Assembly (NCBI GenBank): GCA_021784975.1
Contig: JAJYGU010000304.1
Span: forward strand, 1-9,448
Direction: 5' to 3'
Length of the DNA stretch: 9,448 nucleotides
Source: Planctomycetota bacterium
GTDB taxonomy: Bacteria > Planctomycetota > Planctomycetia > Pirellulales > Thermoguttaceae
Positions within the stretch are counted from its first letter, which is position 1. Every line of letters starts with the position of its first letter. The notes beneath the pieces were generated by a model, which was given only the letters and a program-made list of their open reading frames with translations, had not been told where the DNA came from and did no database searches. Shown in pieces: positions 1 through 5,891 of this stretch. The translations under genes were made by a program, and so were the position numbers.

Positions 1-696
1 CTCACCGTCCCTTGGGGCGGATTCCTCTTCCCGGCCTTCGACGTCAATCAGGCCTACGAGAAGACCGACGTGCTGATCTCGCTGGCCAAGCTCAAAGACC
101 ATCTTTCCACCGGGGTGACGTTGTCGATTAAGAACCTCTTCGGCATGGCGCCGACCTCGCTCTACGGCCACGACGCCCCCAACGAAAACTCCTTGAGCTA
201 TCGCGGGGTGATCCTGCACAATGGCAAGCGGGCAGTGCCGGCCGGCGTGCCCAAGGAAATCGGCCGGCAGGTGCCGGTGCTGTGGAAGCCGCGGGTCCCG
301 CGGGTGACGGCCGATTGCCTCGGTGCCCGGCCGATCGACTTGGCGGTCATCGACGGCATCGAAACCAACTGCGGCGGCGAGGGCCCGTGGGCCGCCAAGG
401 CCCGGCCGGTCCAGCCGGGACTGCTCTTGGTGGGCCGCAATCCCGTCTGCACCGACGCGGTAGCTACCGCCGCCATGGGCTACGACCCGCGGGCCGGGCA
501 TTTTCAGTTTCCCTTCCCCGGCGAAAACCACCTGCGGCTCTTGCACAGCGTCGGCATGGGCGAGATCGATCCCCGAAAAATCGAAATCCGCGGATTGGCG
601 CTCAAGGAGGCGGTCTTCCCCTTCAACCCCAAGCGCGAACTGCTGGAGGTCCCGACCGCCTACCATGCGCACTACGATCCGTGGCTGAGAGTGTAG
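1..696 (+). CDS. DUF362 domain-containing protein, 3' part (5' end outside the window)
   Basis: The reading frame is open from the first base and ends in TAG at 694-696, giving the last 231 residues; the true start lies upstream of the window. The visible part matches the DUF362 family: a 'D-V-L-I-S-L-A-K-L-K-D-H' stretch (residues 23-34 of the visible part), then 'S-I-K-N-L-F-G-M' (about 42-49), a later 'A-V-I-D-G-I' segment and a 'C-T-D-A-V-A' segment. DUF362 proteins are a poorly characterised family sometimes fused to ferredoxin domains. No CxxCxxC ferredoxin motif is present here, so any such domain would have to lie upstream. Substrate and reaction are unknown. It is convergent with the small Cys protein that follows, and a palindrome begins 15 bp after the stop. 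Family assignment is from motif recognition; function is not assigned. Confidence 0.85.
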   Translation, partial: LTVPWGGFLFPAFDVNQAYEKTDVLISLAKLKDHLSTGVTLSIKNLFGMAPTSLYGHDAPNENSLSYRGVILHNGKRAVPAGVPKEIGRQVPVLWKPRVPRVTADCLGARPIDLAVIDGIETNCGGEGPWAAKARPVQPGLLLVGRNPVCTDAVATAAMGYDPRAGHFQFPFPGENHLRLLHSVGMGEIDPRKIEIRGLALKEAVFPFNPKRELLEVPTAYHAHYDPWLRV

Positions 697-711
697 GCTA
701 CTGTTTCGGCA

Positions 712-777
712 GAACACTGATTCCGCTAATCGACGCTGATGCCGACAATTAGCGTAGATCAGTGAATATCAGTGTTC
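712..777. repeat. Two-step palindromic intergenic element, possible bidirectional terminator
   Basis: Outer arms GAACACTGA (712-720) and TCAGTGTTC (769-777) are perfect 9-bp reverse complements. Inner arms CGCTAAT (724-730) and ATTAGCG (748-754) are perfect 7-bp reverse complements. The heptamer ATCAGTG also occurs twice directly (758-764 and 768-774). The element sits between two convergent stops (696 on plus, 806 on minus), so a transcription-end role is plausible. There is no T-tract typical of intrinsic terminators. The symmetrical build resembles a dispersed intergenic repeat, which needs other loci to confirm. Confidence 0.6.
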
Positions 778-805
778 CTTCATTGCGCCGGAACGAGCCT
801 GCGAT

Positions 806-1003
806 TCAGGGCTCGCTCTTGGCTTCGGGCGGCAGGGGTTCGTTGGGGCGAACCCCGTATTTCCGCTGTCGCGCCCGGCCGTGAGGGCAGCCGCCGAAGG
901 TGACCAGCATTTCGATGGATTGCACGAAGCGTGCCAGGCGATTGCCCGCTCGGGCCCGCGTGCAGATCGGGCATTTGGTTTCGCAAAAATTGGGATCGGA
1001 CAT
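806..1003 (-). CDS. Small four-cysteine conserved-looking protein, function unknown
   Basis: A 65-residue protein starting at ATG 1003-1001. It has Cys at 7, 11, 14 and 39. The first three form CX3CX2C ('C-E-T-K-C-P-I-C'), and the fourth is in 'F-G-G-C-P-H-G-R-A-R'. The middle is basic and amphipathic (about 15-35), followed by 'R-Q-R-K-Y-G-V-R-P'. Codons are strongly G/C-ending like the neighbouring real genes. The ordered Cys/Gly/Arg pattern looks like a small metal-binding protein and recalls short hypothetical proteins I associate with planctomycetes, but I cannot confirm that by search. CX3CX2C is also the radical-SAM cluster signature, but the protein is far too short to be such an enzyme. 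There is no Shine-Dalgarno: the leader just upstream is C-rich (on the coding strand). It may bind zinc or iron; this is inference. Confidence 0.6.
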   Translation of the reverse strand: MSDPNFCETKCPICTRARAGNRLARFVQSIEMLVTFGGCPHGRARQRKYGVRPNEPLPPEAKSEP

Positions 1004-1016
1004 GGGAGGGGTGAGG

Positions 1017-1044
1017 GGTCAGAGATCAGAGGTCAGAAATCAGG
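1017..1044. repeat. Two tandem 14-bp units in the leader of the small Cys gene
   Basis: GGTCAGAGATCAGA (1017-1030) is followed directly by GGTCAGAAATCAGG (1031-1044), identical at 12 of 14 positions. Within each unit a TCAGA/ATCAG core repeats with about 7-bp spacing, so the tract is a degenerate heptamer repeat. On the minus strand it lies 13 bp upstream of the ATG of the small Cys protein and would be in its leader or promoter. Function is not known. Confidence 0.6.
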
Positions 1045-1063
1045 GATTGGGGTCAATAGGGTT

Positions 1064-1263
1064 CAACCGCAAAGCGGTTGAGTGTGATCCCCCAGGGTTG
1101 CTGTGGAGTAGCTACCCTGGGTTGGTCTTGCGCGGCTCATCAGGTGATCGGCAAAAGGAGCCCGGTAAACCGGGCTGACCGTATGGATCCCGCCGCGGCC
1201 GCCAACCCAGCGTAAACGCTGGGCCGAAGACCGCCTTCGGCGGGAAGCCCGATGAATCGGGCT
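1064..1263. repeat. Cluster of six short hairpins in 200 bp
   Basis: Six independent perfect or near-perfect hairpins follow one another: CAACCGC-AAA-GCGGTTG (1064-1080); 12-bp arms with one mismatch around GTGGAGT (1091-1121); AGCCCGGTAAACCGGGCT (1159-1176); CCCAGCGTAAACGCTGGG (1206-1223); CCGCC-TTC-GGCGG (1231-1243); AGCCCGATGAATCGGGCT (1246-1263). Loops are three or four bases and A-rich (AAA, TAAA, TAAA, TGAA) or TTC, except the 7-base loop of the second. The stems differ in sequence, so this is a repeat of structure and not of sequence. No credible coding sequence crosses it. It lies 9 bp beyond the stop of the oxidoreductase gene, so some hairpins could end or protect that minus-strand transcript. 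I recognise similar hairpin strings from planctomycete intergenic DNA, without a named family. Confidence 0.75.
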
Positions 1264-1271
1264 CGACTCGA

Positions 1272-2447
1272 TTACACTGGTCCACACGATTGCTCCAGCT
1301 CCGGTACGTCAACCCAGGCCCGTCTAGTCCACGATTCGGCTGCCTTTTCCGCCAGTTGCACTCCCTTAGCGCCCTCCAAGAGCGTCCAGGGGAACGACTC
1401 GTTTGTGATAACGTGGCGCAGGAACAGTTCCCACTCGGCTTTGAAGGCGTTTTCGTAACGTGCCAATTCTTGAACTGGCTGCCAGCCGTCGTAGAAGTTG
1501 ATCGGGCTGGGAATATCAGGGTTCCAGACGGGCCGCGGGGTGGCAGCGGCCGGCTGGATCCAGCAGTCGCGGAGGCCGGCCACCGCCGTGCCCTTGGTGC
1601 CGTCAACCTGGAGCACGAACAGGTCGTCGCGACGCACGCGAACGCACCAGCTTGCGTTGATCTGGGCGATGATGCCGCCCTCCAGCTCGAAGATCGTGTA
1701 GGCCGAGTCTTCAGCGGTAACCGGATAGGCTCTCGCTTGTTCGTCCCAACGTTTTTGGACGTGAGTGGCACCGAGGCAGCAGACTGCCCGCACCTTGCCG
1801 AAGAGGTTATCGAGCACATAGCGGAAGTGGCAGAGCATGTCGAGAATGATCCCGCCGCCTTCTTCCTTGCGGTAATTCCACGAGGGTCGCTGCGGCGCAG
1901 GTCCATCCCCCTCGAAGACCCAATAGCCGAACTCGCCGCGCACCGAAAGGATGCGGCCGAAAAAGCCCTGCTGGCAAAGGGCACGGAGTTTGAGCAGACC
2001 CGGCAGCCAAAGCTTGTCCTGCACCACGCCGTTCTTCAAGCCCGCCTGTCGCGCTAGGCGGTAGAGTTCCAGCGTCTCGGCCAAGGTGGCGGTCACCGGC
2101 TTTTCGCAATAAACATGTTTGCCGGCGGCAATCGCCTTGCGGACCGCTTCGCCGCGGCGGTCGGTCGTTTGAGCATCAAAGTAGATGGTCGCTCGCGGAT
2201 CGGCCAGGGCAGCGTCGAGATCGGTGGTCCACACCGAACCGCCCGACTGTTCCGCCAGCGATTGCAGCTTGGCGGGATTGCGGCCGACGAGGATCGGCTC
2301 GGGCATGATCCGATCGCCGTCGGGGGTCTGCACACCGCCCTGCTGACGAATGGCGATGATCGATCGCATGAGGTGCTGATTGGCGCCCATCCGGCCAGTC
2401 GCGCCGTTCATAATGATGCCAATCGTGTGGACTTTCCCGTGTGTCAT
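1272..2447 (-). CDS. Gfo/Idh/MocA-family NAD(P)-dependent oxidoreductase
   Basis: A 391-residue cytoplasmic protein. The N-terminal Rossmann fold begins 'H-T-I-G-I-I-M-N-G-A-T-G-R-M-G' (glycine-rich loop at 15-21). The family signature 'C-E-K-P-V' (114-118) supplies the conserved Lys116 of the EKP motif. The C-terminal domain has 'G-G-G-I-I-L-D-M-L-C-H-F' (197-208), with the Asp203/His207 pair typical of the substrate side. These enzymes oxidise or reduce sugars and related polyols with NAD(P); the substrate cannot be read from the sequence. The loop GATGRMG is more elaborate than the usual GxGxxG. ATG 2447 is chosen because GGAGAG lies 7 bases upstream; an in-frame TTG at 2462 would place the start over that site. 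It stands 243 bp downstream of the cupin and GH88 genes on the same strand, separated by a large palindrome, which suggests uronate or other sugar metabolism. Length is normal for the family. Confidence 0.9.
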   Translation of the reverse strand: MTHGKVHTIGIIMNGATGRMGANQHLMRSIIAIRQQGGVQTPDGDRIMPEPILVGRNPAKLQSLAEQSGGSVWTTDLDAALADPRATIYFDAQTTDRRGEAVRKAIAAGKHVYCEKPVTATLAETLELYRLARQAGLKNGVVQDKLWLPGLLKLRALCQQGFFGRILSVRGEFGYWVFEGDGPAPQRPSWNYRKEEGGGIILDMLCHFRYVLDNLFGKVRAVCCLGATHVQKRWDEQARAYPVTAEDSAYTIFELEGGIIAQINASWCVRVRRDDLFVLQVDGTKGTAVAGLRDCWIQPAAATPRPVWNPDIPSPINFYDGWQPVQELARYENAFKAEWELFLRHVITNESFPWTLLEGAKGVQLAEKAAESWTRRAWVDVPELEQSCGPV

Positions 2448-2454
2448 CGCGAAT

Positions 2455-2460
2455 CTCTCC
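2455..2460 (-). promoter_or_regulatory. Ribosome binding site of the oxidoreductase gene
   Basis: GGAGAG on the minus strand, with a 7-base spacer (ATTCGCG) to ATG 2447. It decides the start codon against the upstream TTG at 2462. Only three bases (2461-2463) separate it from the outer arm of the nested palindrome. Confidence 0.7.
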
Positions 2461-2463
2461 AAA

Positions 2464-2668
2464 GGAGCGCGGGCGTCCCGCCCGCATTATACTGTTCGCG
2501 GGCGAAAATGATCGTAACCCGAAGCGTGAGCGAGGGACGCAAGCTACCTCGCTTACGCTTCGGGTTACGATGGTCGTCGCGACGAGTGTTCAATTTTCGC
2601 CCGCGAATAGTGTAAGAGTGGGTGCGTCCCGCCAACATGTTTCCGAGCGGGCGGGACGCCCGCGCTCC
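2464..2668. repeat. Three-layer nested palindrome between the cupin and oxidoreductase genes
   Basis: Three inverted repeats are nested around one centre. Outer arms: 22 bp, perfect, at 2464-2485 and 2647-2668, centred on GCGGGCGTCCCGCCCGC, itself self-complementary around GGGCG/CGCCC. Middle arms: 23 bp with two mismatches at 2487-2509 and 2593-2615, containing a perfect 15-bp core TTCGCGGGCGAAAAT. Inner arms: 25 bp with one mismatch at 2511-2535 and 2547-2571, closing on an 11-base loop (2536-2546). The outer unit and the inner 'ACCCGAAGCGTGAGCGAGG' unit look like two dispersed repeat families that I associate with planctomycete and related genomes; copy number is not checkable here. No transposase or coding sequence lies within it. 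If transcribed from the minus strand it would make a very long stem. It fills almost the whole gap between the two genes. Confidence 0.9.
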
Positions 2669-2690
2669 GACAGCCATTTTCGCCCTGCCC

Positions 2691-3137
2691 CTAAACCGGT
2701 TTCTCGGTGCATTGCGGACATGCCCCGGGCGGCAACGGCGGGGCCTCGATGCCGGCCCTGGGCAACGTGCCCGCCAGCTCTTGACGCCAATGGGCCACCT
2801 CGCCCGCCGGGCCATAGCAGTAGAGCATCCGCAATGGGGTGTCACCGATGTTGGTGAGTTGGTGGTAGACACCGGGCGGGATGTAGGCTGCTTGACCGGC
2901 CTGTAGCACTTGGCGCTCGTCGCCGAGGCACATCTCGCCCGTCCCCTCCACCACAAAATAGACTTCTTCTTGTTGCTGGTTGTGCCAGGGGACCTGGCCG
3001 CCGTTGGGATCCAGGGTGACGTTGCCGATGCAAAAGTGCTCGGCCTGGATGGGCGAGGCCCCGCCCACCAGGTTCTGCGTCCGCCGCCGGGCGGGATAGC
3101 GGCGGCCTTCGATTTGAGCCAGGTCAGCGGTGATCAT
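2691..3137 (-). CDS. Single-domain cupin protein
   Basis: A 148-residue protein with one conserved cupin barrel. Motif 1 runs from Gly46 to Gly65: His52 and Glu58 fit the metal-binding pattern G(x)5HxH(x)3-4E(x)6G, but the second His is Gln54. Motif 2 is complete: 'G-Q-A-A-Y-I-P-P-G-V-Y-H-Q-L-T-N' (81-96), with His92 as the third ligand. Cupins of this size often are sugar-phosphate or uronate isomerases, or ligand sensors; the exact reaction is not assigned. The C-terminus has a C-P-Q-C pair (140-143). ATG 3137 overlaps the GH88 stop in ATGA, so translation is probably coupled. An in-frame start further upstream (3227) would lie deep inside the GH88 gene, and the 30 extra residues look like out-of-frame GH88 sequence. 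No signal peptide is seen, so it is cytoplasmic. Confidence 0.85.
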   Translation of the reverse strand: MITADLAQIEGRRYPARRRTQNLVGGASPIQAEHFCIGNVTLDPNGGQVPWHNQQQEEVYFVVEGTGEMCLGDERQVLQAGQAAYIPPGVYHQLTNIGDTPLRMLYCYGPAGEVAHWRQELAGTLPRAGIEAPPLPPGACPQCTEKPV

Positions 3138-4513
3138 GTGCCAATCCCCCAGAACATCAAGGGCGGCTGGCCGCGGGCGATCCGTTGCACGTACAAGGCC
3201 GCCTCGCGGGCATGGTAGTCGCCCCACATGCAGGACTCGCCGCAGGGCACTTGCCGGCCAGGCGGAACAAAGTCCCAGCCGTTGGGCCGGTGATAGACGC
3301 TGTGTAAGATCAGCCCCTGGTGGTTCGAATTGGTGCTAAGATACGGCGCATCGAAGAGCGCATCCAACACCGTGAGTCCCGCCTGCCAGTAGCGGCAGCC
3401 CTCCTGCTCGCGTTTCAAGTAGTCTCCCAGCCGAAGCAAGCCTTGCGCGGCAATCGTGGCGGCGGAACTATCAACCGGCTCGTGCGGATTGTACGGATCG
3501 GCTGGCCGGCTGCTCCAATCGCCCAGCTTCGCCAGGTTCGGAGCGCCGGTATCCCAATAAGGAATGCCGTCGGCGGCCGTGGCCTGATCGATGTAGAAAT
3601 CGCAGGCGGCGCGGGCTGCCTTGAGATAGAGATTGATCGGGCTTGGCGGAGCCGCATCGGCCGCCGGGGCGTTTGCGGCTGGCAGCGCGGCGAGGAACTC
3701 CAATTGCTCGGCAAAGCCGCACATGGCCCAGGCCAGCCCGCGCGTCCAGGTGGAGAAGGGCGAATAGCCCTGCTGCGAATTGGGACAACGGAAGCGGCCG
3801 TCGCTGACGTTGAAGATCGCCTCATGCGCGACCCTGCCGCGCTCGTCGTAGCCGTCGCGGCCTTCGCCGTAATAGACCAAATAAGTTGCCGTGGTGGTTG
3901 CGTGTGCGTGCAGCCGGTCCAAGAGCGACACCTGCCGGTCGTTCTCTTCCCAGAGCGCATAGCCGAGTTGGTGGGCAAGGGCCAGCGAGCGGAGGGAACG
4001 GATGGTATCGACAAACAAGGAGTGCGGGCCGTTGAACGAGTAGATGTAACCGCCGCCGTCGCTGGTTTGTGACCATCGCCGAGCTTGCACCGCGCCGCTG
4101 AGCTTCAGCGCCAGCTCATAATAGCGGCGTTGCCACGGATCGGCCGGGACCTTGCCTTCGTGCATGAGCCGCAGGAGATTGCCGTAGGTGCTGGCGTTGT
4201 TGAACCCGTGGTCGTGCGTGCCGAACTGCCCGATATGCGGGTCCATGGCAGCCAGCGTCCGGTTGCGGCCGAGCCCCAGAAAGGTCTGATCGCCGGTGGC
4301 GTCGAACTGAAGCAGCGCCGAACCAAACTGAAAACCTTGCGTCCAGTCGGTCCAGCCGCGCGTCGTGTAGCGGCCTTCGACGGTGAACACCGGCGCGCCC
4401 TTGGCGGTATCGAAACTCGATTCGATCGCCAAGATCTTGGCGGCCGAGAGCCCCCAGAGACGCTCGATCTTGCCAAGCAAGTCGGTCGGCGTGATCGCGG
4501 CGTTGACCTTCAT
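3134..4513 (-). CDS. Glycoside hydrolase family 88, probable unsaturated glucuronyl hydrolase
   Basis: A 459-residue protein with the alpha/alpha-barrel signatures of GH88: 'T-H-D-H-G-F' (99-104), 'F-V-D-T-I-R-S-L' (167-174), 'W-T-R-G-L-A-W-A-M' (256-264), 'D-S-S-A-A-T-I-A-A' (348-356) and 'G-E-S-C-M-W-G-D-Y-H' (425-434). By family analogy Asp101 and Asp169 correspond to the two active-site aspartates. GH88 enzymes hydrate the 4,5-unsaturated uronic acid left by polysaccharide lyases on glycosaminoglycan, alginate-like or ulvan-like oligosaccharides and so release the terminal sugar. No signal peptide is visible, so it would act in the cytoplasm on imported disaccharides. It is longer than the roughly 370-400 residues usual for the family, with an Ala/Pro-rich insert near 277-292 accounting for part of this. 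It overlaps the cupin by ATGA. GH105 is the close alternative. No strong ribosome binding site precedes ATG 4513. Confidence 0.88.
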   Translation of the reverse strand: MKVNAAITPTDLLGKIERLWGLSAAKILAIESSFDTAKGAPVFTVEGRYTTRGWTDWTQGFQFGSALLQFDATGDQTFLGLGRNRTLAAMDPHIGQFGTHDHGFNNASTYGNLLRLMHEGKVPADPWQRRYYELALKLSGAVQARRWSQTSDGGGYIYSFNGPHSLFVDTIRSLRSLALAHQLGYALWEENDRQVSLLDRLHAHATTTATYLVYYGEGRDGYDERGRVAHEAIFNVSDGRFRCPNSQQGYSPFSTWTRGLAWAMCGFAEQLEFLAALPAANAPAADAAPPSPINLYLKAARAACDFYIDQATAADGIPYWDTGAPNLAKLGDWSSRPADPYNPHEPVDSSAATIAAQGLLRLGDYLKREQEGCRYWQAGLTVLDALFDAPYLSTNSNHQGLILHSVYHRPNGWDFVPPGRQVPCGESCMWGDYHAREAALYVQRIARGQPPLMFWGIGT

Positions 4514-4562
4514 GCCCGCAACCTAGCAAATGGCGCCGGCAAGATCAAGGGCGGCGCCCGTC

Positions 4563-4635
4563 GTCATTCTGAGCGCAGCGAAGAATCTGGCCTGCTCAAG
4601 TGGCGACGTGGATCCTTAGCTGCGAACAGGATGAC
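4563..4635. repeat. Inverted pair of a dispersed 26-bp repeat
   Basis: The unit at 4563-4588 begins GTCATTCTGAGCGCAGCG and ends AAGAATCT. Its reverse complement recurs at 4610-4635 with 20 of 26 identities, and 21 bp lie between the two copies. Units of this sequence, which translate as 'H-S-E-R-S-E-E-S', are a widespread intergenic repeat in environmental bacterial genomes (recalled knowledge, not searched). Lying between the GT4 and GH88 genes, it could fold into a long stem in the minus-strand transcript. Confidence 0.75.
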
Positions 4636-4669
4636 CGCGCCCCGGACACGGCGCGCGACAGCCGGATCA

Positions 4670-4690
4670 TGCCCACGACAAGCGTGGGCA
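4670..4690 (-). terminator. Hairpin after the GT4 stop, possible terminator
   Basis: TGCCCACG (4670-4677) and CGTGGGCA (4683-4690) form a perfect 8-bp stem with a 5-base loop. It starts 13 bp beyond the stop of the minus-strand glycosyltransferase, a fitting place for transcript ending or protection. No T-tract follows, so a classic intrinsic terminator is doubtful. It may instead be a dispersed hairpin repeat. Confidence 0.4.
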
Positions 4691-4703
4691 CCCGCCACCT
4701 GGC

Positions 4704-5891
4704 TCATCGACCCAACACCGCCCGATACACTTCGGCCACGCCGGCCGCCATGGTCCGGTCGGAGAATTGCTGGGCGTGGCGAGCCACGGCGCTGGCCCGC
4801 AAGGAGGCCCATGAAGCCTCACCATGAATGATGCGGGTGAGGGCGCGGGCCAGATCGGCGGGATCGCCGGGGTTCGCCAGCAGACCGTCCCGGTTGTCGC
4901 GGACTGCCTCCGGCACGCCGGGAACACGAGTGGCCACGATCGGCACGCCGGCCGCCATCGCCTCCAAGACGACCATCGGCAGCCCTTCGCCAAAGACGCT
5001 AGGAAGCACAAACAGGTCCATCTTCAACAGCTCGGCGGTGACGTCGCGGCGGAAGCCCGTCCAGCAGATATGCTCCTGCAATCCGAGCCGCCGCACGCAA
5101 CTGGCGATTTCTGTTTCATAGGCAGGCGATTCGAAGCCTCCCACGGCCCTCAGCCGGACCACTACCCCTTGCTGCAGCAGCATCGCCACTGCCTGCAAGA
5201 GAATCTCCATCCCCTTGCGAGGGCGAAACAGGGCCGCCGTGCCGAGCGTCCACGTCCCCGAGGGCGGTGATCGATCGGGCAACGGCCCGACGGCCGGCAC
5301 GCCGTTGCGAACGACCGTGATTCGCTCGCGGTCAAAGCCCCGCCGAATCATGTGATCGGCCATCGCTTCAGAGACGGCGATGATGTGGGCGGCACGACGC
5401 AAACTAAGCCGCTCGACGATGCTGTTAAATCGGTTCCGCCAGGGATGGGTGGTGTCGCGCGAGGCGGGGCTGTGGGCATGGTAGACCAGCGGCACGCCCG
5501 TCAATCGAGAGGCGACTGCCGCCACCAGCCCGGTCCGCACCGTGTGGGCATGAACGATCTGGTGCCCGCCGCACCGCACCATCTCGGCCACCTTCCGGGC
5601 GGCACGCAGATCGAACCGGGAGGCCATCGGCACGCGCTGCAGCCGCGCCTGCCGCCAGTGCCGCATTTCGTCAAACCGAGCGAGTTTGACGCAGGCGAAC
5701 TCCGGGTAGAAGCCGAACTCCGGCAGCCGCTCGGCCAGCAGGTCCTGCACCCGTTCGGCGCCCGCATAGTGCTCGCCATTGATGACGTGCAGAACTTTGG
5801 CGGTGGCCAGTGGCGGGACAGTGATCGCACCAGCCGGGGTTTCGAGGGTTGCCGACGCGGTTGGTGTCGATATCACGGTGTTAATAGGCAT
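4704..5891 (-). CDS. Glycosyltransferase family 4 (GT-B fold)
   Basis: A 395-residue enzyme. The N-terminal acceptor domain begins with a glycine-rich 'V-L-H-V-I-N-G-E-H-Y-A-G-A-E-R-V' (33-48). The linker carries 'I-I-A-V-S-E' (170-175). The C-terminal donor domain has 'F-R-P-R-K-G' (222-227) and the EX7E signature with Glu302 and Glu310 in 'G-E-G-L-P-M-V-V-L-E-A-M' (301-312). GT4 enzymes transfer a sugar from a nucleotide sugar, keeping the anomeric configuration, onto a lipid-linked or polymer acceptor; donor and acceptor are unknown. The gene follows the sugar transferase with an 11-bp overlap (ATGCCTATTAA), so the two are surely one transcript and probably act in sequence on a polyprenyl-linked glycan. 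The first ~30 residues precede the fold and look disordered; a later start cannot be excluded. Confidence 0.9.
   Translation of the reverse strand: MPINTVISTPTASATLETPAGAITVPPLATAKVLHVINGEHYAGAERVQDLLAERLPEFGFYPEFACVKLARFDEMRHWRQARLQRVPMASRFDLRAARKVAEMVRCGGHQIVHAHTVRTGLVAAVASRLTGVPLVYHAHSPASRDTTHPWRNRFNSIVERLSLRRAAHIIAVSEAMADHMIRRGFDRERITVVRNGVPAVGPLPDRSPPSGTWTLGTAALFRPRKGMEILLQAVAMLLQQGVVVRLRAVGGFESPAYETEIASCVRRLGLQEHICWTGFRRDVTAELLKMDLFVLPSVFGEGLPMVVLEAMAAGVPIVATRVPGVPEAVRDNRDGLLANPGDPADLARALTRIIHGEASWASLRASAVARHAQQFSDRTMAAGVAEVYRAVLGR

Noticed and set aside
1064..1263. CRISPR array
   Set aside because: The hairpins have different stem sequences and irregular spacing, with no constant direct repeat and no cas gene.
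1112..1984. 290-residue minus-strand open frame across the hairpin cluster and the oxidoreductase
   Set aside because: Ser/Arg-rich, wrong frame relative to the Gfo/Idh/MocA gene, and its tail is only translated hairpins.
2464..2668. Insertion sequence with terminal inverted repeats
   Set aside because: The space between the arms is filled by further palindromes and has no transposase, and no target-site duplication is evident.
2441..2956. Open frames on both strands across the nested palindrome
   Set aside because: Their peptides are translations of the palindromic repeats plus out-of-frame cupin sequence, without a domain.
3138..3227. Upstream extension of the cupin to an ATG-like start at 3227
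   Set aside because: The extra 30 residues lie wholly inside the GH88 gene in another frame; the ATGA overlap at 3134-3137 is the natural junction.
4085..4831. 248-residue plus-strand frame ending in a 'H-S-E-R-S-E-E-S' segment
   Set aside because: It is antisense to GH88 and then reads through the dispersed 26-bp repeat; no independent support.
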